Source: an uncultured Holophagaceae bacterium (lineage in GTDB: Bacteria > Acidobacteriota > Holophagae > Holophagales > Holophagaceae). Taken from it: a DNA stretch of 41,656 nt. Where the stretch lies: contig CAIOFF010000043.1 of NCBI GenBank assembly GCA_903857495.1, forward strand, positions 1 to 41,656, read 5' to 3'. Position numbers and translations under genes: made by a program. Positions within the stretch are counted from its first letter, which is position 1; each line of letters starts with the position of its first letter. The notes beneath the pieces were generated by a model that ran no database searches, was not told the DNA's origin, and saw nothing but the letters and a program-made list of their open reading frames with translations. Shown piece by piece: positions 14,912-23,837 of this stretch.

Positions 14912-15258
14912 GGCCGATCCGCAGCCGAAGATCGTCAGCTCAAGGGCCGCATCCGCTCAGGCGAGCCGCCCGAAGCAGGTCCAGGGCTCCAGGCCGGGCA
15001 GGGGGATGGCGCCCGCCAGGGCCACGGGGCGGAGGCCGGGGAGGCCCGGGGCCTGAGGTCGGCTTGGAGGGGGAGTCCGCAGGACCGGCGCGGGCACGGC
15101 GAGGTTATCAGAGTGGCAGGGGTCGGTCGGGGCGGGGAGCATGCGACCAGTCTGGGTTCGGGAATTGGACAGTGGGTGACCAGTGGCAGCCCTGCCTGGA
15201 GGCTCCGCCGGTTAGGATGGCAGGGGAAGCCAGAGCACCGATTCCCGGGAGGCCCTCC
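14912..15258. other. Intergenic, no convincing gene
   Basis: A 61-codon minus-strand frame (14957-15142) exists but has no ribosome binding site and a proline-rich product, so I do not call it. No repeat or hairpin stands out. Confidence 0.5.
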
Positions 15259-15552
15259 ATGAACCCAGCCGATGGCAGCAGCCCCGAGCGCCCACCCGAG
15301 CCGCTGCCCGAGTGGCAGGTGGTGCTGCCCTCCTGGGCACCCGCGGACCCCGAGCACCCCACGGCCGAAGAGCTCGAAGCCTACGCCGCCGCCCTGGAGC
15401 AGACCCGGCAGGACTCCATCCGGACCATGGAGGCCCTCGCCGCCCTCACCGAGGCCCGGCTGCAGGACCCCGGTGTTGCCGACGACCAGAAGGAGGCGCT
15501 GCGCCAGGCCCTCCTCCAGGCCACGGAATACCTGAACGTGCTGCGCGGCTGA
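15259..15552 (+). CDS. Unknown 97-residue acidic protein
   Basis: The ATG at 15259 follows GGAGG at ideal spacing; the frame is open upstream to 15064, but that part lacks a start site. The product has a proline-rich N-terminus (PERPPEPLPEW) and a helical remainder with Glu/Ala/Leu (EELEAYAAALEQTRQ...). There is no signal peptide or membrane segment. The function is unknown. Confidence 0.7.
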   Translation: MNPADGSSPERPPEPLPEWQVVLPSWAPADPEHPTAEELEAYAAALEQTRQDSIRTMEALAALTEARLQDPGVADDQKEALRQALLQATEYLNVLRG

Positions 15553-15579
15553 GCCGGTGAGGCCCAGCCGTGGCGTGGC

Positions 15580-15789
15580 TCAGCTGGCCTTGCGCCGGCG
15601 GCTTCTGCCGTTCGCTGCGGCCGCCTCGTCTTTCCCGAAGAAGCCATCGGCCCAGGGATCGATCATGCCGGCCTTCCAGTCCTGGATGGCCCGGAGCACC
15701 TCGTAGGGGAGCTCGTCGTCGGAAGCCGGCCCCGCGGACTCCTGGAGCTGCTGCCCGGGTTCAAGCATCGGGATCGTCTGATCGTGCAT
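15580..15789 (-). CDS. Unknown 69-residue protein
   Basis: It is convergent with the preceding gene (27-bp gap). A GGAG site precedes the ATG at 15789. The product has an acidic middle (SDDELPYEVLRAIQDWKAGMIDP) and a basic Arg-rich tail (GRSRRRKAS). I recognise no family. Confidence 0.65.
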   Translation of the reverse strand: MHDQTIPMLEPGQQLQESAGPASDDELPYEVLRAIQDWKAGMIDPWADGFFGKDEAAAANGRSRRRKAS

Positions 15790-16276
15790 GGGGCAACTCC
15801 TCGTCCCGTGGTCTGCCGAAGGGGCTCATAGGATCACGTCAAGCGCAATGGTGACCATGTTCATTAAATTTATAAATAGGCAAATAAACACCAAGAAAAG
15901 CTTGAAACGACTAGCTTTTTTAGAAAATTATCCTATTGCTATCGGACCAGAAATAGGTCTCGGGATAGTCGCCAGAGGGGCCCCCGGGCGGGCGCCAGCC
16001 GACCCAGGCTAGAAGTGGTTTCCGGGCTGACCCAGGACCAGGCCGGGCTCACGGCATTGGCTTCGGACAGCCCCGACCTCGCTGTCCAGCACAGCAGCTC
16101 GGGCGGGACGCCGATAATGAAGACCGGCACCCAGGCCGTGGTGCTTTCTGGGGGTTTTGCGACCACCAGTCTCTCCTTCCCCTGATCATCGGAAAGGGTT
16201 GGTCCCGCTATGATTGAGGGGTGCAGACCCATCCCTACCCTTGGGTCTTGACAGCAGAAGCGCCGGGAGGAATACC
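15790..16276. other. Intergenic with an AT-rich island
   Basis: About 15848-15965 is strikingly AT-rich for this genome and contains an imperfect hairpin AAAAGCT/AGCTTTTTT (near 15896-15925). A 54-codon frame beginning at the ATG at 15848 crosses it, but it has no ribosome binding site and turns abruptly GC-rich. TATGAT at 16209-16214 could be a -10 box for the proline dehydrogenase gene. Nothing else is recognised. Confidence 0.5.
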
Positions 16277-17173
16277 GTGGGTATCAAGGACAGCATCATC
16301 GACCTCATGCCCGGCCGACTGGTCCGTGTGTTCGCCTCGCCCTACATCGCAGGCAAGGGCATCGCCAGTGGCGTGGCCAAGGCCGATGACCTGCACGGGA
16401 AGCAGGGGCTCTACTCCACCGTGGACCTGCTGGGCGAGGAGGTCTTCCAGCGGGAGGACGTGGAGGCGATGGTCCAGCTCTACTTCCGCATGGTTGAATC
16501 CCTGAAGGGCCGGCCCTTCGCCAGCATCAGCCTCAAGCCCACCCAGCTGGGCCTCAACGAGAGCGAGGCCTACTGCCAGGACAACCTGCGGCGCATCGTG
16601 GCCGCCGCCGCCACGGCGGGCATCCACGTCACCCTGGACATGGAGGACCGCCACTTCACGGACGTCACCCTGCGGATGTTCCGGGTCATCCGCGACGAGT
16701 TCGACAACTTCGGCATCGTGCTCCAGAGCCGCCTCTTCCGCACGGACGAGGACATCCGGCAGCTCCACGCCAAGCCCTGCAAGGTGCGGATCTGCATCGG
16801 CATCTACACCGAGCCGCCGGAAGTCTCGCTCCAGGACAAGCCGGCCATGAAGGACAAGCTCTTCGAGCACGTGCAGCTGCTCCTGGACCACGGCCACTAC
16901 CCCGAGATCGCCACCCACGACGAGCCCCTGCTCCGGCGCTGCCTGGACTACCTCGACGGCAAGGGCGTGGCCCGGGATGCCTACGAGTTCCAGATGCTGC
17001 TGGGCGTGCCCCGGACAGAGATCCAGCAGGAGATCGTGAAGCGGGGGCAGATCATGCGGCTCTACGTGCCCTTCGCCGAGGACTGGAAGTACGCGGTGCA
17101 CTACCTCAAGCGCCGGCTCGCCCACAACCCCGCCATGGCCGTCATGGTCATGGGGAATCTATTCCGCAGCTGA
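16277..17173 (+). CDS. Proline dehydrogenase (monofunctional)
   Basis: The 298-residue FAD enzyme oxidises proline to pyrroline-5-carboxylate at the membrane. Family motifs are present: SLKPTQLGL on an early barrel strand, LDMEDRHFTD, VLQSRLFRT, IATHDEP, and the C-terminal RLYVPFAEDWKYAVHYLKRRLAHN, which holds the substrate-binding arginine pair. The length fits the one-domain enzyme, not bifunctional PutA. GTG at 16277 with GGGAGGA upstream is the start. No P5C dehydrogenase is adjacent; the aldehyde dehydrogenase-like gene at 252-1817 lacks catalytic residues and cannot be assumed to complete the pathway. Confidence 0.93.
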   Translation: MGIKDSIIDLMPGRLVRVFASPYIAGKGIASGVAKADDLHGKQGLYSTVDLLGEEVFQREDVEAMVQLYFRMVESLKGRPFASISLKPTQLGLNESEAYCQDNLRRIVAAAATAGIHVTLDMEDRHFTDVTLRMFRVIRDEFDNFGIVLQSRLFRTDEDIRQLHAKPCKVRICIGIYTEPPEVSLQDKPAMKDKLFEHVQLLLDHGHYPEIATHDEPLLRRCLDYLDGKGVARDAYEFQMLLGVPRTEIQQEIVKRGQIMRLYVPFAEDWKYAVHYLKRRLAHNPAMAVMVMGNLFRS

Positions 17174-17175
17174 TT

Positions 17176-17218
17176 CACGGGTATGTAATCCATACTATTC
17201 CGGTATGGTATTCCCGTG
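17176..17218. promoter_or_regulatory. Nested dyad upstream of the Cys-rich peptide gene
   Basis: CCATAC/GTATGG arms (17190-17195, 17203-17208) lie inside CACGGG/CCCGTG arms (17176-17181, 17213-17218), nearly concentric. There is no T tract. It is placed 31 bp before the ATG, where an operator would be expected; a terminator for the upstream gene is the alternative. Confidence 0.45.
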
Positions 17219-17248
17219 GGACCGGATCCCACCCCTCTGGAGACTCCG

Positions 17249-17464
17249 ATGAAAAAGATGCTGGCCCTCCTCCTGGTGAGCTCCTTCGCGCTGGTGGCCT
17301 TCGCCGCCGACGAGAAGAAGCCCGAGAGCAAGAAGTCCTCCTGCGGCATGGCCTGTTGCGAGAAGAACAAGGCCGCCTCCTGCAAGGAGTGCCCGGACTG
17401 CGGCGGCAAGAAGAAGGGTCCCGCCAAGAAGGAAGCCCCCAAGAAGGACGAGGCCCCCAAGTAG
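17249..17464 (+). CDS. Small secreted Cys-rich, Lys-rich peptide
   Basis: The 71-residue product has a classic signal peptide (MKKMLALLLVSSFALVAFAA, cleavage after AFA or AA). The mature part has six cysteines in CGMACC (32-37) and CKECPDC (45-51), followed by a Lys/Pro/Glu tail. Such clusters suggest binding of soft metals in the periplasm; I cannot name a family. A GGAG site precedes the ATG, and a strong terminator follows, so it is a single-gene unit. Confidence 0.8.
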   Translation: MKKMLALLLVSSFALVAFAADEKKPESKKSSCGMACCEKNKAASCKECPDCGGKKKGPAKKEAPKKDEAPK

Positions 17465-17493
17465 ACCTGATTCCCACGCGGTTGCCCGCGGCG

Positions 17494-17520
17494 AACCCCG
17501 GAGCCTAGCTCCGGGGTTTT
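17494..17520 (+). terminator. Rho-independent terminator
   Basis: The perfect stem AACCCCGGAG/CTCCGGGGTT around CCTAG is followed by TTTT-GCGTTT. It is placed 30 bp after the Cys-rich peptide gene. Confidence 0.88.
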
Positions 17521-17554
17521 GCGTTTGGCCCCCGATCATGATTGTCTGGACCTG

Positions 17555-19411
17555 ATGAAACATCGACCCTGGATCCCCGCAGCAGTGCTGCTGTCCCTGG
17601 CGGCCTTCGCGGCGGCCGGCTGGTTCTGGACCCGGGAGCCACTGCCCCCGGCGGCCCAGGAGTTGGCGGGTCCGAAGACGTCCGGCCTGCGGCGGCAGGG
17701 CCCCCGGCGGGAGCGGCTGGTGGATCAGACGCCTCTGCTCACAGCTCGGAGTCTCCTGCCCCTGGCCCAGACCGGCGAAGAGCAGCAGCTGGCCCGTCAG
17801 GCCGAGCGCCTGGCCAACCACGAGGTGGACCTTGCCTTCGCCGATGCGCTGCGGCGGGCCGCCCTGGCCCCAGGCCAGGCCTCGCCGGAGCTCAAGGCCC
17901 TGGCGGACACCAAGCTGGCGGCCGAGACCCAGGTCGAGGCGGACCGGCAGGTCGTCCAGCGGCTCACGCAGCAGCTCGCGGGTGCCGGACTGGCCGCCAA
18001 GGGCGCCCTGCAGGATCAGTTGGAGGTCGCCAAGGCCCAGCTGGAGTTGGACGGGGACGAGCTCGATGCCGCCGCCGAGGACCTCGCCCGGGCCGGTGGG
18101 GACTCCCAGGCCCGGATCCGGCGCCTCAAGGAGGCTCACGAGGCCGCGGACCGCGAGTCCTCGCGGCTGCTGGCCGCCGTCCCCGCCACGCCCGCATTCC
18201 AGCTCAGCAGCCTCGCCGGACGGATCGGCGAGGGCCTGGCCCTGCGCGCCAAGGGCGCCCGGCTGGAGACCGCCCGGCAGGAGGCCCTGGCCAAGGCGCA
18301 AGCGCTGACCCAGCGCCACGAAGTCCTCTCCCAAGCCAGCAAGAAGGACCAGGAAGACCGCGAGGCCGCGAAGTACTGGGCCAAGAACCTGGTGCGGGAG
18401 AGCCCACAGGGACCCGGCCGCGACCAGGCCCAGCAGGCGGTGTCCTACCTCAAGCAGTATTCCGATGATCAGCGCCGGCTCGCGGACATGGGCCGCCGCA
18501 TCCAGGACCAGAAGGCCCTGGCCGAGGTCTACGGCACCTGGAAGTCCCATGTGGACGGCTACGGCCTGACCAGCCTGCACCATGCCCTCACGCGGCTCCT
18601 GTGGATCCTGGGCCTCGCCCTGGCGGCCTTCCTGATGGGCGTGCTGGTGGACCACCTGTTCCACCGCGCCGCGGACGGGAAGAAGAGCGCGGGCACCCTG
18701 CGGGTGGTGGTGAAGCTGGTGCTGCAGGTGCTCTGCGGCCTGGCCATCCTCTTCATCGGGTTCGGGCTGCCCGCCCAGACCACGACGGTCCTCGGCCTGG
18801 CGGGCGCCGGCCTGACCGTGGCCATGAAGGACTTCATCGTGGCCTTCTTCGGCTGGTTCATCCTCATGGGCCGCAACGGCATCCGGGTGGGCGACTGGGT
18901 GGAGATCCGCGGGGTCGGCGGCGAGGTCGTCGAGATCGGTCTCCTGCGCACGGTCGTGATGGAGACCGGCAGCTGGGCCGACGCCGGGCATCCCACGGGC
19001 CGGCGCGTGGCTTTCGTGAACAACTTCGCCATCGAGGGGCACTTCTTCAACTTCTCCACCTCCGGCCAGTGGATGTGGGACGAGCTGACCCTCCTCATTC
19101 CCACCGGGCAGGATCCCTATCCGGTCATCGACGGCATCCAGAAGCTGGTGGAACGCGAGACCGAAGCCAACGCCCAGCTCGCGGAGCAGGAGTGGCAGGG
19201 CGCCACGGCGCGCTATCATGTGAAGTCCTTCTCGGCGGCGCCCGGCCTGAACATCGTGCCCTCCAACAACGGCATCGAGATCCGGGTCCGCTACATCACC
19301 CGGGCTTTCGAGCGCCACGAGACCCGCCTGCGGCTGAACCAGGCGGTGGTTGAACTCATGCATGGTCCCCGCGGGGATGCCGACAGCCCCGGCGGAAAAG
19401 GCGAGGCCTGA
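17555..19411 (+). CDS. MscS-family mechanosensitive channel with long periplasmic domain
   Basis: The 618-residue product has an N-terminal signal/anchor (WIPAAVLLSLAAFAAAGWF), then about 300 residues of Ala/Glu/Arg-rich coiled coil (roughly 60-350), two or three membrane helices, and the MscS core. The pore helix reads TTVLGLAGAGLTVAMKDFIV, followed by the beta-domain start GRNGIRVGDWVEIRGVGGEV. This is the layout of the large MscK/YbdG-like channels that open on membrane tension. The start at 17555 avoids the terminator that overlaps an earlier TTG. The stop overlaps the next ATG by 1 bp. Confidence 0.88.
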   Translation: MKHRPWIPAAVLLSLAAFAAAGWFWTREPLPPAAQELAGPKTSGLRRQGPRRERLVDQTPLLTARSLLPLAQTGEEQQLARQAERLANHEVDLAFADALRRAALAPGQASPELKALADTKLAAETQVEADRQVVQRLTQQLAGAGLAAKGALQDQLEVAKAQLELDGDELDAAAEDLARAGGDSQARIRRLKEAHEAADRESSRLLAAVPATPAFQLSSLAGRIGEGLALRAKGARLETARQEALAKAQALTQRHEVLSQASKKDQEDREAAKYWAKNLVRESPQGPGRDQAQQAVSYLKQYSDDQRRLADMGRRIQDQKALAEVYGTWKSHVDGYGLTSLHHALTRLLWILGLALAAFLMGVLVDHLFHRAADGKKSAGTLRVVVKLVLQVLCGLAILFIGFGLPAQTTTVLGLAGAGLTVAMKDFIVAFFGWFILMGRNGIRVGDWVEIRGVGGEVVEIGLLRTVVMETGSWADAGHPTGRRVAFVNNFAIEGHFFNFSTSGQWMWDELTLLIPTGQDPYPVIDGIQKLVERETEANAQLAEQEWQGATARYHVKSFSAAPGLNIVPSNNGIEIRVRYITRAFERHETRLRLNQAVVELMHGPRGDADSPGGKGEA

Positions 19412-21042
19412 TGATTTCGTTCTCCAGTGTCAGCAAGCAGTACGGCCGGCAGGTGCTCTTCATCGAAGCGGACTTCCAGCTCAATCCGGGCGAGAAGGTG
19501 GGTCTCGTGGGGCCCAACGGCGCCGGCAAGTCCACGCTGTTCCGCATGATCATGGGCGAGGAGTCGCCGGATGACGGCACCGTCAGCCTGCCGAAGAAGC
19601 TCACCCTCGGCTACTTCCGGCAGGAGGTGGACGAGATGTCCGGGCGCTCGGTGCTGGACGAGGCCATCGCAGGCAGCGGCCGCCTGGGCGACCTGCATCA
19701 CGAACTCACGGACCTGGAGCACGCCCTCTCGGATCCGGAGCGGGCCGATGAGATGGAGGCCATCCTGGACCGCTTCGGCCACGTGCAGGAGGAATACCAG
19801 CACCGGGGCGGCTATGAGCTGGAAGCCCGGGCCCGGGCCTGCCTGCAGGGCCTCGGCTTCGAGGAGGACCAGATCGACGGTGACGTCGGCGCCCTCTCCG
19901 GCGGCTGGAAGATGCGCGTCTCCATGGCCAAGGTGCTGCTCGGCAGCTTCGACGTGCTGCTCATGGACGAGCCCACCAACCACCTGGACATCGAGTCGAT
20001 CCTGTGGCTCGAGACCTTCCTGAAGTCCGTGTCCTCGACGCTGCTCATGACCTCTCACGACCGGGACTTCATGAACCGCGTGGTGACCAAGGTGCTGGAG
20101 ATCGACGGCGGCGACATCGTCACCTACTCCGGCAACTACGACTTCTACGTGCGGGAGCGGGAGACCCGGGAGGCCAACCAGGAGGCCGCCTACGCGCGCC
20201 AGCAGGCCAAGCTCGCCAAGGAGCAGCGCTTCATCGAGCGGTTCTCCGCTCACGCCGCCAAGGCTGCCCAGGTGCAGAGCCGGGTGAAGGCCCTGGACAA
20301 GATCGAGCGCATCGAAGCGCCTCGCCGCCGCCAGGTGGTGAAGTGGAACTTCCGCATCCCCGGCCGCTCCGGCGATGACGTGGCCATGCTGGAAGGCGTC
20401 GGCAAGGCCTACGGGCCCCGCCGCATCTACGACGACTTCGCGCTGCACATCCGGCGCGGTGAGCGCTGGTGCGTCATGGGCCGCAACGGCGCCGGCAAGT
20501 CCACCCTGCTGAAGATGATCTCCGGGGCCGTCCAGCCGGATACCGGCACCGTGCGCCTGGGCGCCAGCCTCAAGCTGGGGTACTTCTCTCAGCAGGCCCT
20601 GGACCTGCTGAACCCGGACCTGACGGTGCTGGAGCAGATGCAACAGGACTTCCCCATGGAGGGCCTGGGCGTCGTGCGGAACCTGCTGGGCGCCTTCCAG
20701 TTCTCGGGCGATGACGTGGACAAGAAGGTGCGCGCCCTGTCCGGGGGTGAGAAGTCCCGCCTGGTGATGGCGCGGATGCTCTTTGATCCGCCCAACTTCC
20801 TGGTGCTGGACGAGCCCACCAACCACCTGGACCTGGCCACCAAGGAGATGCTCATCGAGGCCCTCAAGGACTTCGAGGGCACCATGCTCTTCGTCTCCCA
20901 CGACCGCGCCTTCCTGCGCGGCCTCGCCAACCGGGTGCTGGAGCTGGCCGGCGAAGAGCACGACCGCCCCCTGCTGTTCAGCGGCAGCTACGCCGAATAC
21001 GTCGAGAGCACCGGCCGCGAAGCTCCAGGGGTTCACAACTAG
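19411..21042 (+). CDS. ABC-F family ATPase (YbiT/EttA-like)
   Basis: The 543-residue soluble protein has two ABC domains and no membrane segment. Each has Walker A (GPNGAGKST; GRNGAGKST), signature (LSGGWKMR; LSGGEKSR) and Walker B followed by EPTNHLD. An interdomain linker rich in Lys/Arg/Gln (about 250-315) is the P-site tRNA-interaction motif of ABC-F factors, which act on ribosomes. Its C-terminus is short, unlike Uup. It is translationally coupled to the channel gene (TGATG). Confidence 0.93.
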   Translation: MISFSSVSKQYGRQVLFIEADFQLNPGEKVGLVGPNGAGKSTLFRMIMGEESPDDGTVSLPKKLTLGYFRQEVDEMSGRSVLDEAIAGSGRLGDLHHELTDLEHALSDPERADEMEAILDRFGHVQEEYQHRGGYELEARARACLQGLGFEEDQIDGDVGALSGGWKMRVSMAKVLLGSFDVLLMDEPTNHLDIESILWLETFLKSVSSTLLMTSHDRDFMNRVVTKVLEIDGGDIVTYSGNYDFYVRERETREANQEAAYARQQAKLAKEQRFIERFSAHAAKAAQVQSRVKALDKIERIEAPRRRQVVKWNFRIPGRSGDDVAMLEGVGKAYGPRRIYDDFALHIRRGERWCVMGRNGAGKSTLLKMISGAVQPDTGTVRLGASLKLGYFSQQALDLLNPDLTVLEQMQQDFPMEGLGVVRNLLGAFQFSGDDVDKKVRALSGGEKSRLVMARMLFDPPNFLVLDEPTNHLDLATKEMLIEALKDFEGTMLFVSHDRAFLRGLANRVLELAGEEHDRPLLFSGSYAEYVESTGREAPGVHN

Positions 21043-21049
21043 GGGCGCG

Positions 21050-21076
21050 CTCGAAATCGGCTGCGCCGATTTCGAG
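21050..21076. terminator. Bidirectional hairpin between convergent genes
   Basis: A perfect 12-bp stem CTCGAAATCGGC/GCCGATTTCGAG has loop TGC. It lies between the stops of the ABC-F gene and the RluA-like gene. Only a weak A/T run follows, so it may be a terminator or RNA-end stabiliser. Confidence 0.6.
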
Positions 21077-21097
21077 ATTGTAAAAGATACCTGGGGC

Positions 21098-22009
21098 TCA
21101 GCCGCTGACGCGCAGGGGCGGGGGCGGCTGGCACTCGAGGACGAGCCAGGCGCCGGTGCGGGGGTGGGCGAGCTCGAGGCGGTGGGCGTGGAGGCGGTAG
21201 CCTGGGTCGCCGGGCAGGGCGGTGGTGCTGGGCAGGGGCAGGCCACCGGGGCCGTAGAGCGGATCGCCCATCAGGGGGTGGCCGGCCCAGGCCAGGTGGA
21301 TGCGGATCTGGTGGGGGCGGCCGGTGCGGATCTCCACGTCCAGCAGGGTCGAGTCCGGGCGGCGCTCCAGCACCTTCACGCGGCTCTCGGAGGGGCGTCC
21401 GCCGGGCGCGGCCGCGTGGAGGAGGCCGAGCGGCGCGTAGGGGACCTCCCCGATGGGGGCGGTGATGGGAAAGGCGTCGAGGTCCGGCCGGCCGCTGCAG
21501 AGGGCGCGGTAGACCTTGCGGGTGCGCGGGTCGCTGAAGGCCGCCTGGAGCGGCTGGCGCGCGGCGACGGTGCGGGCGAAGAGCACAATCCCGGAGGTGC
21601 CCCGGCCCAGGCGGTGCATGGGGCTGGCCTCGGGCACCCGCCGGCGCACCAGGGCCAGCAGGGTGTGCTCCAGGAACTCGCCCCCGGCGGGCAGGGTCGG
21701 CAGGCCGCTGGGCTTGGCCACGGCGAGCAGGTCCGCGTCTTCGTAGAGGAGGGCCGTGGCGAGGGGGACCTCGGGCTCGACCCAGGGGGGCCGGACCCAG
21801 CTGAGCTGCTGGCCGGCCCGGAGCAGGTCCCCGGGCTGCGCGGGCTCGTCACCGAGGAGCACCTGGCCCTGGTCGATGCGGCGCTGCCACTCGGCACGGG
21901 AAGCCAGGGGGAACCGCTGGGCCAGGTGGTCGAGCACCGTCCGCCCCGCCGCGGCGGAACTGACCTGCTCCCCGTGGCGGTATCCCTGGTTCGGCGTTGA
22001 CATGGACAT
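21098..22009 (-). CDS. RluA-family pseudouridine synthase-like protein lacking the usual Asp
   Basis: The 303-residue product has an N-terminal S4-like RNA-binding region (about 20-75) and an RluA catalytic fold. The active-site motif HRLDxxTSG reads HRLGRGTSG (132-140), so the catalytic aspartate position is G135. RTGRPHQIRIHLAWAGHPLMGDPLYG matches the conserved RluA segment, and LHAHRLELAHPRTG ends the domain. A similar HRLGRGTSG variant exists, as I recall, in some plant and bacterial members. Either of two ATGs (22009, 22003) could be the start. RNA target unknown. Confidence 0.85.
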   Translation of the reverse strand: MSMSTPNQGYRHGEQVSSAAAGRTVLDHLAQRFPLASRAEWQRRIDQGQVLLGDEPAQPGDLLRAGQQLSWVRPPWVEPEVPLATALLYEDADLLAVAKPSGLPTLPAGGEFLEHTLLALVRRRVPEASPMHRLGRGTSGIVLFARTVAARQPLQAAFSDPRTRKVYRALCSGRPDLDAFPITAPIGEVPYAPLGLLHAAAPGGRPSESRVKVLERRPDSTLLDVEIRTGRPHQIRIHLAWAGHPLMGDPLYGPGGLPLPSTTALPGDPGYRLHAHRLELAHPRTGAWLVLECQPPPPLRVSG

Positions 22010-22045
22010 CCCGGCGCCACCGGGATAACCCCGGTTGGCTCCCGT

Positions 22046-23584
22046 CTAATATCGCAGCTTGAACCGCTGCACGGTCTCCTTGAGGTTCTCGGCCACCCGC
22101 GACAGGTCCTCGGAGGTCCGGGCCACTTCCTGCACTGTGGCTGCCAGCTGATGGGTGGCCGTGGCGTTCTGTTCCAGCCGGGTCGCGGTCTGGTTCATCA
22201 TGCGGCCCACCTCCTGGCTGGTCTTGGCCTGGCCCTGGCTGAGGCCGCTGATGTCGTGGATGTTGCTCGAGACCTGGGAGATGCGGTTCCGGATCGCCTC
22301 CAGGTGGTGCAGGGTCACGTCCACGCTGGAGGCACCCTCGGCCACGGCCTCCTGCATGGCGTGGATGGTCTCCTCGATCTCCTTGGCGCTCTGGCCGCTG
22401 CGCTCGGCGAGGATGCGGACCTCCTCGGCCACCACGGCGAAGCCCTTGCCCTGGGCGCCGGCCTTGGCCGCCTCGATGGCGGCATTCAGCGACAGCAGGT
22501 TGGTCTGCCGGGCGATGCCCTGGATCACCTTCACGGCCTGGACGATGCGGGCGGTGGCCTGCTGGATGGCCCCCATGCCCTGGGCTGTGCCCCGGCCCGT
22601 CTCGGCGCCGCGGTCGGTATCCTGGACGGCCTCCTCGGCCTTGGTGCCGGTCTGGTGCGTGTGATTGGCCATGGCCTCCACGTTGGCGTCCAGCTGCCGC
22701 AGGGCCCCCAGGACTTCCTGTCCCGCCTGACGCAGCGCCTCGCCCACGCGAGCCGTCTCCTGGACGGTGGCGTTCATCTGGTCCGCGCTGGCGGCCAGCT
22801 CGGTGCTGCCCGAGGCCACCTGCTCGGAGGCCTGGCCCATGCTGCCGAGGGCCTGGTTGAGGTCGGTCACCATGCGATTGAAGGTCTCGGCCACCCGGCC
22901 GATCTCGTCCTGGCTCTCCACCGGGGCCTGCACGGTCATGTCGCCGCCCGCCACCTTGGCGATGGTCTCGGAGAGGTGCCGCAGCGGATTGAGGATCGCG
23001 GTCTTCACCCGGCGGGTGATGATGGCGCTGATCACGAGCAGCAGGGCCGCCCCGCCGAGGATGGAGATGAGCCGGATGTTCCGCTGGGTGCGGTAGAGCC
23101 CGGCCGTGGACTTGGAGACGCCGAAGGCCGCCACCAGCTCACCGGCGGGGCGGCCCTTGAAGGTCTCGATGCCGAAGGCGGAATGGCACTGGATGCAGGA
23201 GTCCTTGTTCCGGCCGGGGCTGAGCACGTAGATGCGGGGCTCGCCCTTGGCGTCGGTGTAGTTGAGCACGCGCTGCTCAGAGGCCGGGTTGCTGGCGAAG
23301 AAGGCGAGGCTGGTCCGCTCGAAGGCCTCGGCGGCCCGGTCGGCGGTGAACTGCCCCTCCCGGACCCGGTGGAAGTCCAGGCCGCGGCTGCGGCAGTAGT
23401 CCTCGGCGTCCGCATGGAACATGGAGCGGGAGGCCACCGCCAGGGAGGTCAGCTGCTCCTCGAAGGCCTGTTCCGTCTGCGCGGTCTGGTAGGCGCTGAC
23501 GCCCCAGATGACGACTCCGAGCAGGGCCGCCAGAGACAGGGCCACAGGCAGGAAGAACTTGAGCGCCAATCCCTTGCGGTTCAT
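22046..23584 (-). CDS. Methyl-accepting chemotaxis protein with periplasmic c-type haem domain (1 of 3)
   Basis: The 512-residue chemoreceptor has TM1 (about 9-31), a periplasmic DUF3365/Tll0287-like sensor domain with haem site CIQCH (C130, C133, H134), TM2 (about 171-190), HAMP (about 191-250) and a cytoplasmic signalling domain with the hairpin tip [32 protein letters not shown]. The C-terminus (VQRFKLRY) lacks a CheR-binding NWETF-type tail. Redox or gas sensing through covalent haem is inferred from the family. It is closely related to the next two genes. No che genes lie nearby. Confidence 0.93.
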   Translation of the reverse strand: MNRKGLALKFFLPVALSLAALLGVVIWGVSAYQTAQTEQAFEEQLTSLAVASRSMFHADAEDYCRSRGLDFHRVREGQFTADRAAEAFERTSLAFFASNPASEQRVLNYTDAKGEPRIYVLSPGRNKDSCIQCHSAFGIETFKGRPAGELVAAFGVSKSTAGLYRTQRNIRLISILGGAALLLVISAIITRRVKTAILNPLRHLSETIAKVAGGDMTVQAPVESQDEIGRVAETFNRMVTDLNQALGSMGQASEQVASGSTELAASADQMNATVQETARVGEALRQAGQEVLGALRQLDANVEAMANHTHQTGTKAEEAVQDTDRGAETGRGTAQGMGAIQQATARIVQAVKVIQGIARQTNLLSLNAAIEAAKAGAQGKGFAVVAEEVRILAERSGQSAKEIEETIHAMQEAVAEGASSVDVTLHHLEAIRNRISQVSSNIHDISGLSQGQAKTSQEVGRMMNQTATRLEQNATATHQLAATVQEVARTSEDLSRVAENLKETVQRFKLRY

Positions 23585-23674
23585 GAGTCCACCCCCTGGC
23601 CAGGCGGTCCGGAGACCAACCTAGGTAGGAATCGACTCAGATGACCAAGAGGTTGAGTTGTGGCCAAAAATAAA

Positions 23675-23793
23675 TCAGCCACCGATGAACACCGATAAAC
23701 ACCGATAAAAGCATGATAAAAACAGATAATGATCTATTTCAGTTCTTTCTTTATCAGCTTTTAATCAGCACTTATCGGTGTTCATCGGTGGTT
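23675..23793. repeat. Dispersed repeat B, inverted pair
   Basis: ACCGATGAACACCGATAAAC and related units at 23675-23713 face an inverted copy at about 23756-23793, with an AT-rich spacer. Related units occur at 32991-33039 and 33496-33530. It lies between two chemoreceptor genes, upstream of the first one (22046-23584). No gene is present in 23585-23837. Confidence 0.75.
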
Positions 23794-23837
23794 AAAAAAG
23801 CTTTTATTGCTTTGACCACGGTGACGACCCCGGGGCC

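Noticed and set aside
14957-15142. 61-codon minus-strand frame
   Set aside because: No ribosome binding site and a proline-rich product without recognisable features.
15848-16012. 54-codon frame across the AT-rich island
   Set aside because: No ribosome binding site; composition changes midway from AT-rich to GC-rich, so a single gene is unlikely.
17519-17554. Earlier TTG start for the MscS-type channel
   Set aside because: It would begin inside the T tract of the upstream terminator and add polar residues before the signal anchor.
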